NCBI GenBank assembly: GCA_003164815.1
Contig: PLUF01000075.1
Coordinates: 1-64,000, forward strand
Direction: 5' to 3'
DNA: 64,000 nucleotides
Source: Candidatus Gagatemarchaeum stordalenia
GTDB taxonomy: Archaea; Thermoproteota; Nitrososphaeria; Nitrososphaerales; Gagatemarchaeaceae
Numbering within the stretch: position 1 is the first letter of the stretch; each line of letters opens with the position of its first letter. The position numbers and the translations under genes were made by a program. Of the stretch, positions 57,722 through 64,000 are shown one piece after another. The notes below the pieces were generated by a model. That model was not told where the DNA came from. It did not search any database and saw only the letters and a program-made list of their open reading frames with translations.

Positions 57722-59223
57722 GTCGGCGGCTCCAGCACTGCCCTCCCGTCACCCAGATTTCCTCTCCAAGTCCAACCCTTGCTCAACCATGCCTCTACTT
57801 CGGCTGCCCCTACAATCTTCTGCTTGAGGCCCTGGTTGAATGTTACCTCGATCAGCCTCTGACGCAGCAACCCGATCACCTCCTCGTCGGTCTTCTCGTC
57901 GACGTGCATCTTCTCTATCTCCTCTGGCGTGTGGACCGTCAGGAGGAGCTGCTTCCTGATCTTCGTGGTCATATCCTCCTCGTGCGCCCCCTCGCTAGTG
58001 CAGAGGTACCTGTTCGCCCCTTTCAGGTAGGCGCCCCTCATCTTCTCTATGGTCTCCTCATCCAGCCCTTTCCTGAGGGTGTAGACGAACTCGATGTTCC
58101 CGGCGTGCCCCATCCAGAAGCTCCGCCAGTCCGGTATGACCAGTCCGTCCGCCTCCCCCAGCATCATGCGCGTATCGAAGTACCTCCGCAGGACGTAGGG
58201 CCTCCACCTGAAGCCAGCCTCCCTGATCGCCGCCCTGACCAGGTCCCGGACGTTGGTCGTGGTCACATGCTGCCCGTAGTCCTTCTTGAAAGAGCACCTC
58301 TTGTTCTTGAACGCGTTGTACTTGTCAACCGTCACGATCGCAGACTCCGGGGTGAGCACCTCTCCGCTACGCAACCTGTCCTCCAGGCACTGGCGGATGT
58401 ACTCGCACGCCTGAGCGGGGGCGAACGTGTCGTACGGCTTGCGTATCTTGGATATCTTCTTCCTCACCACTACCAGGGTTGGGACCTTGGAGAAGGAGAC
58501 AGCCCCGTCCTTGATCTCCATCTCGGGGAGGTCCTTGACCTTCAGCCCGTCCAGCCCCTGGGCGTCCCCGACCGTAGCCGGCCTCAGCCCGGAGAACGCC
58601 ATCAGCGACACCACGACCTTGACCCTGAGGGGAGAGTGGTCGAACAGCGACTGGACCTGCTCGGGCCGCGGTACGACCTCCTCATTGTACCTGTTCTCGC
58701 TCTCCGGGATGTTGACCTTCTCGTCGAGCTTGTTCCCGTTGAACCTCGCCCACGACTTCACCGCCTTTACGTAGGAGTGGATCGTGACGCCGGAGACCCC
58801 CTTCTCCTCTAGGTCCGATATCACCGACGAGATGAAGGTCATCAGCTCCGTCTTGTTCATAGCCCCTATCTGCCCCGGAGTCAACCCGCACAGCTCGTCG
58901 CATATTCGCCCCATCCGGAGGAAGTAGTGCGAACCGGTGTTGTATGAGCCCCTCAGTACGTTGCGGTACCACGCCCTGAAGGTGGGGTCAGACTCGAGGA
59001 GGTGAGAGTACTTTGAGACCCCTCGCTCCTTTCTCCTTCCAGGCTCCTTTTCTTTCTCTTTGCTTCCTCCTGCTGCGGAAGTCATGCCCTCTAGGGCTGG
59101 CCGAGTATTTGACGGCGCTTGGTATCGAACCCCGGGGAGTTCGGAACCCGTCGGGCCCGCCTCCGTTCGGGTTCGAGTCCTTCGAACCCCTCGCGCTTTT
59201 GTCGCCAGTTTGAGGCATACCAC
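57718..59223 (-). CDS. int: Archaeal tyrosine recombinase/integrase 2
   Basis: 501 residues as an open frame. The conserved protein probably begins near ATG 59085 (TSAAGGSKEKEKEPGRRKER), with the att-like leader upstream. Catalytic signs: Arg in AFSGLRPAT, RWRPYVLRRYFDTRMM, FWMGHAGN and the Tyr in IEFVYTLRKG. A C-terminal extension ends DGRAVLEPPT, like the ending of integrase 1 (GKAVIGLRAD). Both share the SKYxHLLE start and the Tyr-x-x-Arg variant. The leader has the same GGGCCCGC, GGTTCGA and CCTTCGAAC order as integrase 1. Confidence 0.9.
   Translation of the reverse strand: MVCLKLATKARGVRRTRTRTEAGPTGSELPGVRYQAPSNTRPALEGMTSAAGGSKEKEKEPGRRKERGVSKYSHLLESDPTFRAWYRNVLRGSYNTGSHYFLRMGRICDELCGLTPGQIGAMNKTELMTFISSVISDLEEKGVSGVTIHSYVKAVKSWARFNGNKLDEKVNIPESENRYNEEVVPRPEQVQSLFDHSPLRVKVVVSLMAFSGLRPATVGDAQGLDGLKVKDLPEMEIKDGAVSFSKVPTLVVVRKKISKIRKPYDTFAPAQACEYIRQCLEDRLRSGEVLTPESAIVTVDKYNAFKNKRCSFKKDYGQHVTTTNVRDLVRAAIREAGFRWRPYVLRRYFDTRMMLGEADGLVIPDWRSFWMGHAGNIEFVYTLRKGLDEETIEKMRGAYLKGANRYLCTSEGAHEEDMTTKIRKQLLLTVHTPEEIEKMHVDEKTDEEVIGLLRQRLIEVTFNQGLKQKIVGAAEVEAWLSKGWTWRGNLGDGRAVLEPPT
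59140..59190. repeat. Integrase 2 leader/att-like sequence
   Basis: CCCGTCGGGCCCGCCTCCG then GGGTTCGAGTCCTTCGAACC. The GTCGGGCCCGC core and the GGTTCGA/TTCGAAC inverted arms are shared with the integrase 1 leader, but the arms are closer together here. Confidence 0.55.
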
Positions 59224-59357
59224 TACTCATGCTGCTGCGAATATAAGCACCAATCCGGCGATAGTTTTTGCCCAAGCGGCGGTCAGACGGTCGTGGAGAC
59301 TAGCATGTGAAAGCGAATTCGGACAACTAGCCGCTCGCTGTCAATTAGCGGGGGCGT

Positions 59358-59436
59358 AGCCTAGTCTGCCCTCTCGATCGAGAGACCTTACCCCAATTCT
59401 CCGTCGTTTTTGGGTAAGGTATGGCGGTCATTCAAC
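59358..59436. other. Conserved hairpin element upstream of integrase 2
   Basis: CTAGTCTGCCCTCTCGATCG continuing AGAGACCTTA is identical to 24563-24591. Here a second stem is perfect: CCTTACCC pairs with GGGTAAGG across about 17 nt. Confidence 0.55.
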
Positions 59437-60017
59437 TCGTCAGACGGCGGCTCGGTATTTATGCCCCGCGAAACGAGGCTCTGGTAAGTTAGTGGACCAT
59501 GCGACGGGATTTTGAGGATGTTAAGGTTGGGCCATGAGATGCATTGATTGGGTTTTGCTACCTTCCAACATAATACATCAGGCCGAATTTCGGGCAGTGA
59601 TAGAGCATTGGGGTAATTCTTCCCTTCGGAGGCTTCAGCGCCGTGTCAGCCCTTTGGTTGAGCCTAACACTCTGAGGCAGTTCTTCCAGCGTCAGCTTGC
59701 AGAATCGACATTCGATGATTCGGTCTCTCATTGCCTTATGGTTCAGTCACTCCTTCCTACTCTTTGAGGCGATTCCTATTTACCGACAATGGACGATTAC
59801 TTGCATTCTGGATGATTGTGAGCCATTTGCTCTCTCCCTCGACCCTTAACACCGACAAAATCCTAACTCGTGGCCCGCTGACTTACCAGAGCCCGAAACG
59901 AGATGGCTCGCACTCTTCTCTCGACTTCGCCCTGACTGTCACTCAACAACGGGACTCTCCCCAGGTACCGTGCCCATGAAATCGCACATAAGAACCCCTG
60001 CTCGCTGTAGGCGGAGC
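59437..60017. other. Gene-free, probably decayed stretch
   Basis: A 77-codon plus frame at 59534 shows no recognisable composition; nothing else seen. Confidence 0.35.
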
Positions 60018-60315
60018 ATGACTCAGCTCTTCTTGGACGCCCAGTCTCTCGGGTTGAGACCTTACCTAGAGAGTTGGCCTCACTGTCAGGGACGCTACCG
60101 AGATCCCAGGCAGCAAGGACCCAAGCAAGAGCGTCCATGACAAGGTGATCCAAGAGTTCATTGTCTCTCATCCGAATGTGAGCCTGGTCACCAAAGACAA
60201 GCAATTTGACATGAGAGCGCGAAAGGAGGGAGTAAAGGTGATCTTTGTCGATGAGTCCGAGGCCATTGTGGTTGAGGTGCTCCGTCAGCTTGCTTTGGTC
60301 AGACCGCAGCATTAG
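60018..60315 (+). pseudogene. Frameshifted PIN/DUF5615-like nuclease gene
   Basis: ATG at 60018 reads TQLFLDAQSLGLRPYLES; the next good frame, from 60076, reads GLTVRDATEIPGSKDPSKSV, then HDKVIQEFIVSHPNVSLVTK and DKQFDMRARKEGVKVIFVDE to a stop. The join needs a 2-nt deletion at about 60075. The order (LxD near the start, then SLVTKDKQF, then GVKVIFVDE) matches PIN-like DUF5615 toxins, which are RNases. The antitoxin is not visible. Probably an inactivated toxin gene. Confidence 0.65.
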
Positions 60316-60563
60316 CTGACCCTATCGAGCCATGCACAAGCTAGAACGATGTTGTGGTGTCGGTGTCTCGTTCTGTACTAGTTCAACCAAGGTCTTCGAT
60401 GGGCAACCTACATCTATACCAAATCATGTGACAGCAAAAACCGGCGCGATGTCATCGTCTGAGTATCTCTTCGTCATCTCGCTCCTTTCACTAGTCATCT
60501 CTGGCAATCTGATGACCGAAGGAGCGCAGGACAATACGTATGGAAAGACGCCGGCTAGAACGC
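60316..60563. other. Gene-free stretch
   Basis: No credible gene. Confidence 0.3.
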
Positions 60564-61328
60564 TTAGCTTCCAGTAGTACCGCTGGAAATCATGGTATCT
60601 GCCAAGTTCATCATCTGCTGATAACTCATCAGTACTCCTCCTCCGCCCGCTGTCTCAATCTCGATTATCATGCGAGCGGAGTCGATTTGGAAGTATGCGA
60701 ACGGTGCGCTGGGATTAGCGACGACGTACGTATTTCCGACCTGCACAAGATGGTATGGGGATGACGACTCGGAGATCGTCGAGCACGATTGACTACCATT
60801 GTTCAGATGGGTTAAGCAGCTGGTGGGCGGCGCCATAAAGCTGAGCGCCGACTCGTGGCTGTTCAATTCATTGGGTTCGGCGGCTTCCGAGACGATAATT
60901 GCACTATTGTAAAGGACGGAGCTCAGGGTAGAGCCGTTGACGAAGGCAGGAGACGATGATTTCGTTATCACGAACTCTACTTCCCAATCCCTGTAAGTGA
61001 CTCCATTCGCGTCCGTATAGTTTTGAGGGCGCATCCCTACCTGCACCCCTACGATCTGGTACCCCCCGCCTCCTAACACTGCCGTATTGGGGACTATGAG
61101 AGGGGCGCCGACGATTGCTTCGGCACTGGCCACCGTGTTGAGGACTACGGGACTAGGATTGGTGAGGGGGGGCGGACTTGCGATATCACTTGTTATCTGG
61201 GTAGATGAAGAAGAACCCACTATCCCTGGTTGCATGGAAGAAGGCGCCTGAATTGATGCGAACACTAGCAGGATTGCTGCCGCAAGCGAGGCAGTCAACG
61301 CAAGAAGGTTCTTACGATCGGTCTTCAA
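60564..61328 (-). CDS. Secreted protein, possible DUF4367-like C-terminus
   Basis: 254 residues with a signal peptide (LLALTASLAAAILLVFASIQ). A Pro/Ser-rich linker leads to a beta-rich part (GGYQIVGVQVGMRPQNYT, YRDWEVEFVITKSSSP) and a C-terminal segment VQVGNTYVVANPS, FAYFQIDSARMIIEIETAGG, MSYQQMMNLADTMI that resembles the end of DUF4367-type outer-surface domains. One Cys pair (TSCLTH, QSCSTI). It follows 61332 by 3 nt in the same operon. Function unknown. Confidence 0.55.
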   Translation of the reverse strand: MKTDRKNLLALTASLAAAILLVFASIQAPSSMQPGIVGSSSSTQITSDIASPPPLTNPSPVVLNTVASAEAIVGAPLIVPNTAVLGGGGYQIVGVQVGMRPQNYTDANGVTYRDWEVEFVITKSSSPAFVNGSTLSSVLYNSAIIVSEAAEPNELNSHESALSFMAPPTSCLTHLNNGSQSCSTISESSSPYHLVQVGNTYVVANPSAPFAYFQIDSARMIIEIETAGGGGVLMSYQQMMNLADTMISSGTTGS

Positions 61329-61331
61329 ATT

Positions 61332-62162
61332 CTATGACCCTCCCCAGAACTCCCCTGACCCGTAGCAGTACGGCACATAGACGGAGTACGGCGCGTTGTT
61401 ATAGGTCGAACATGTACTCCACAAAGTCCCCACTGACTTGGGCTCCGACGTGCTAGCGCTGGTGGTATAGACTGGCAGGCGAGAATAGTTGTACTGGCCG
61501 TACACGTCGCAATTCCCGCTGTAGGGCGTAGCATACTCAGCCTCCGTGCTGATGCTGACAGTCCCTTCCTTGTTGCTCGACCCCACGTTCTCGGTGATCG
61601 ACCAAGATATGGAGTAGTACGGTGAATACCCTTTAGCCTCCGCGTACCAATCGCCTCCAGACTGGCTGGTCGTCCAGACTTCCGCATAGCCATGGTCTCC
61701 CGCGGGTATGGGGTAGCCGCTCAGGAAAGCATAGTAGGGTTCTGAACCGCCGATGCCGTACTCGTAGTAGAGCTCGATGGAAGAAGCGCTGGTGCCGTCC
61801 AAAGTCCCTATCCCGTAGCCCATCTGCACCCAATTGCCAGTGCTATAGGACATGTCGACATACCAGAGTTGGTGTCCCTCGGAGACTGGCGTGTTGAACG
61901 TCCAGGAAGACATCGTTGTGTTCGCCCCGACGCCGTAGGCGCTGCTGCCCGTATCTCCGACTGCTGCATAATAGTATGTGTATCCTCCGTTAGAGCTGCA
62001 TTGGCTTGCGGCAGCCACGGGCTGAGGTTGCAGAAACAAGAATGCAGCACTAATTAGAAGCAGAGGTATAATCAGCAGACCAATCGTTGGTACGGAGCCG
62101 TCTTTATCGTTGCCCCAAGCGTGTGGTGTCGCTTCCAAGGTCGCCATTAGCGTTCTCACCAC
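61332..62162 (-). CDS. Secreted jelly-roll-like protein
   Basis: 276 residues. After a polar leader of about 20 residues, a signal helix (TIGLLIIPLLLISAAFLFLQ) ends at PVAAAS. The mature part has alternating aromatic strands (SSWTFNTPVSEGHQLWYVDM, GNWVQMGYGIGTLDG, SIELYYEYGIGGSEPYYAFL). The NWVQMGYG and ELYYEYG segments recall the Gln/Glu strands of neprosin- or G1-like sandwiches, but a second Glu cannot be assigned. Cys residues cluster at the ends (SQCSSNG, NCDVYG, STCSTY, PYCYGSG). Confidence 0.55.
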   Translation of the reverse strand: MVRTLMATLEATPHAWGNDKDGSVPTIGLLIIPLLLISAAFLFLQPQPVAAASQCSSNGGYTYYYAAVGDTGSSAYGVGANTTMSSWTFNTPVSEGHQLWYVDMSYSTGNWVQMGYGIGTLDGTSASSIELYYEYGIGGSEPYYAFLSGYPIPAGDHGYAEVWTTSQSGGDWYAEAKGYSPYYSISWSITENVGSSNKEGTVSISTEAEYATPYSGNCDVYGQYNYSRLPVYTTSASTSEPKSVGTLWSTCSTYNNAPYSVYVPYCYGSGEFWGGS

Positions 62163-62236
62163 AGACGTGTCAATTGGTTGCGTAAAAGCTTATCTCCCAG
62201 TATTCAAGCGATTAACGGAGAGAGAAAGAGAACCAC

Positions 62237-62650
62237 TCAGAAGACATCTAGAGACATTGATGACGCCTGCGTGAGGGTGTTCTCGGACCCCTTAACCTTG
62301 GCGTTACGCCTCATCTGCACGCCGTGGTGCCTCAGCCAGTAGATGACGGCCTTCTTGTTGTCCTCGGTGTACGAGCCCGCGTAGCCCGAGTCCGACATCA
62401 TCCTGACCAGGCCGATTGGGAAGTTGTAACTTTACCTGTCATCCTTCCTTGCGAGCTCCGCCATCTCGCCGGGGCGCCTCCCGCTGGAGGCACAAATTAA
62501 GCTCAGCCTCCTGAGGACTTCTTGTCTGTCAGCTTGCTGCCCCGGGGTGAGGTTGTCATGCCAGTTCCTGACCTCCAGATCTTCGAGGAGGCTCTAGTAC
62601 TTGGGCGATCCCTTCGGCTTGCCGCTGTCCTTCGGCCTTCTTCCCCGCTC
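62237..62650 (-). pseudogene. N-terminal relic of a third integrase
   Basis: The minus strand reads GRRPKDSGKPKGSPKY, stop, SLLEDLEVRNWHDNLTPG, then RQEVLRRLSLICASSGRRPG, EMAELARKDDR, stop, and SGYAGSYTEDNKKAVIYWLR before a final stop. This parallels the integrase 2 start (PGRRKERGVSKYSHLLESDP, LRMGRICDELCGLTPGQIGA) and the core-binding domain. Two in-frame stops and loss of the catalytic domain show it is dead. Confidence 0.75.
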
Positions 62651-63150
62651 GAATTGCCGTGTGCACGCCGCGCTGGCCGCCGTGCTCAATTAATTGGTCG
62701 ACCACGAAAAGGAGTGGATTGGGGGCTGCACTCGTGCTGCTCAAAAAGCGGATATGAAATACTTGAATCTTACCGGCCCAACCACACCTATAACAAACAA
62801 ACCCTTCTGTTTTATAGGAAAGAAAGTATCGCATGCAGGGATAGATTCCTGACTTTGGAAAGTCTTGTTCTCGCTATCTGTGAATCGCCCCGTCTATGGA
62901 CATTGAATCGCTATCAACCGAGATTTAACACTGAGGATCTGCAGCTGCCAACTCATCAGAACCGCTGCTTCATGCAAGAGTTCGCAGTGTCAGCCTCATC
63001 GCCGGCATACTCCAACATTGGAATCGTTTTGGAGTTTCTCGCGTGTCCTTATCCAGATAGACAGAAAACTCGCTCTTGTGATTGCGAACCTGCCGAAGCC
63101 CGTAACGAATAGTTGAGGATATGATCGCAAGCTAAAATATATGGGGACAG
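62651..63150. other. Gene-free stretch
   Basis: The plus frame 62522-63112 runs across the integrase relic in the wrong direction and is not credible. Nothing else seen. Confidence 0.35.
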
Positions 63151-63369
63151 TTGGAGGCTCGGCCGACAGTCAATTTGAGGAGCGAAGAAAGCAGGATTCT
63201 AGTGTTCGTGTTCGCGTTGACGGTTGGTATGGTCATCGGGTCGGCAACAAACTTGGTTCTGCGCGCCTGGGAGTGGAGTTCTCAGGACTCGGCGCTTGGG
63301 GGTGTCATGGGACTGTTCGCCACAGTAGCGGTGTTCTATGTACTCGTCGATCCAAAGCTTCCAAAGTAG
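63151..63369 (+). CDS. Small two-helix membrane protein
   Basis: 72 residues, TTG start at 63151, about 20 nt after an AAATATATGG box (possibly leaderless). Two helices (ILVFVFALTVGMVIGSATNL; ALGGVMGLFATVAVFYVLVD) with a short polar loop (RAWEWSSQDS). No family recognised. Confidence 0.5.
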   Translation: MEARPTVNLRSEESRILVFVFALTVGMVIGSATNLVLRAWEWSSQDSALGGVMGLFATVAVFYVLVDPKLPK

Positions 63370-63833
63370 TGAAGCATCTCTTTGTGGAACTATCTGTAAA
63401 TCCCGCAACGATCCTCTATGATACTTGCGACCACGCCTTGAGAGTTGATCTCCAGCCTGGAGACTCTTGGACATCCTGTCGTACAATCGTCATCGGAAAA
63501 GGTTCAGTTTGTCGTGCCCCCTGTTTGATGTCACTTCACGGCTGGGGCGGTGATTGCCATCACCAGTTCTACAATATCAACATTCGACTCGCAATCCGGA
63601 TAGCCATGAAATGGCGGCTTCTGCAATTTGCAAGCTGATTGGCCTCTGCGGCGTAACCAAAGCCTTGGTCATTTTCGAAGGATACTAGGTGTCGCTGAGA
63701 GGACATCTCGCCAGAGGCCTTCCTCGAGCGTGGTTGAAAGCACGCGATATCAGCGCTTCTCCTCAAGAATGTGGCAACCGGAAAGTCGAATAGCCAAGCG
63801 AGAATTTCAAGCACACCGTCCCTGCGATGCAAA
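63370..63833. other. Gene-free stretch
   Basis: No credible gene between the small membrane protein and the ABC ATPase end. Confidence 0.3.
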
Positions 63834-64000
63834 TCATCCCAGGCGAATGACTTGGTCGGCACCATCTGCATCAGACTCGCGAACTGCCGAATAGAGCAGT
63901 GCGCTGCCTTGATTCTTGTAATCCGTGAGAATCCTCATCACTCTATCGCTGGTCTTCTGGTCCAGATTAGATAAAGGCTCATCGGCGACAATGCATTCAG
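63834..64000 (-). CDS. ABC transporter ATPase, C-terminal end (partial, runs off the right edge)
   Basis: The minus strand from 64000 reads ECIVADEPLSNLDQKTSDRV, MRILTDYKNQGSALLYSAVR, ESDADGADQVIRLG, stop. This is Walker B plus D-loop and the end of a LolD-type ATPase, closely like 35975-36592 (ADEPLSNLDPETG, VLVYSSVEPSE). The H-loop position again lacks His. A second copy of the transporter operon therefore probably lies just to the right. Confidence 0.8.
   Translation of the reverse strand, partial: ECIVADEPLSNLDQKTSDRVMRILTDYKNQGSALLYSAVRESDADGADQVIRLG

Noticed and set aside
57904-58812. 302-codon plus-strand ORF opposite integrase 2
   Set aside because: Antisense shadow of the integrase catalytic domain.
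59101-59200. tRNA gene in the integrase 2 leader (GGTTCGAGTCC looks like a T-loop)
   Set aside because: The flanking bases do not form a T-stem or acceptor stem on either strand.
62522-63112. 196-codon plus-strand ORF
   Set aside because: It runs antisense across the integrase relic and continues into sequence without protein-like composition.

Overview
The window looks like an accessory, mobile-element-rich stretch of an archaeal genome. Archaeal signs are TATA-type promoters centred about 25 nt upstream of apparently leaderless starts, frequent TTG/GTG starts with 4-nt TTGA or GTGA overlaps, archaeal-type tyrosine recombinases, an archaeal (MoaR-type fold) ATPase, ribbon-helix-helix regulators and very many Ser/Thr-rich secreted proteins. 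Three secreted proteins resemble G1 (glutamic, acid-acting) peptidases, which would suit a heterotroph of acidic habitats, perhaps Nitrososphaeria-like; that placement is inference. I see no rRNA, complete tRNA or CRISPR array.

Layout. 1-4.6 kb: a type IV secretion/conjugation-like set (polytopic membrane protein, small VirB2-like protein, DUF998-like protein, PrgI/VirB3-like protein, VirB4 ATPase). 4.7-9.4 kb: an ABC-2 exporter, a small membrane protein and a membrane-protein/winged-helix operon, with three copies of one palindromic operator. 9.4-14.5 kb: secreted proteins, including a G1-like peptidase divergent from a membrane-anchored winged-helix regulator; this pair is bracketed by an intact and a broken copy of a small gene. 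14.5-20 kb: a plasmid-like partition and defence region (ParB-like protein with a GTGTATAC iteron array, zinc-ribbon partner, RHH protein, PD-(D/E)XK-like protein, ATPase). 20-24.5 kb: PrsW-like protease, small proteins, and integrase 1 with its leader/att-like sequence. 24.7-40.4 kb: secreted-protein island on the minus strand, with an ABC transporter (ATPase and two FtsX/MacB-type permeases), another G1-like/membrane-regulator pair and a VirB4 relic. 40.9-44.9 kb: RHH copy B, a compound iteron block, an AbiE-type toxin-antitoxin pair, and a 130-bp copy of the integrase 1 leader. 45-54.5 kb: a second secreted-protein island. 55.2-59.4 kb: a second copy of the compound iteron block, an acetyltransferase, an RHH protein, a small conserved gene and integrase 2. 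60-64 kb: secreted proteins among relics (PIN-like gene, third integrase) and the start of another ABC ATPase at the right edge.

How it fits together. Several integrated plasmid- or ICE-like elements seem to have accumulated and decayed here, leaving two integrases plus two remnants, one live and one fragmentary VirB4, and three GTGTATAC (parS-like) arrays. The cargo is a set of surface and secreted proteins, many with leaderless promoters sharing a TTGCAATGT-like element just upstream of the TATA box, so they may form one regulon. The most unusual structure is a roughly 1.3-kb block, present twice, that strings together four families of regularly spaced short repeats. One family consists of palindromes with a constant CAA-CCC-TTG centre and variable arms.
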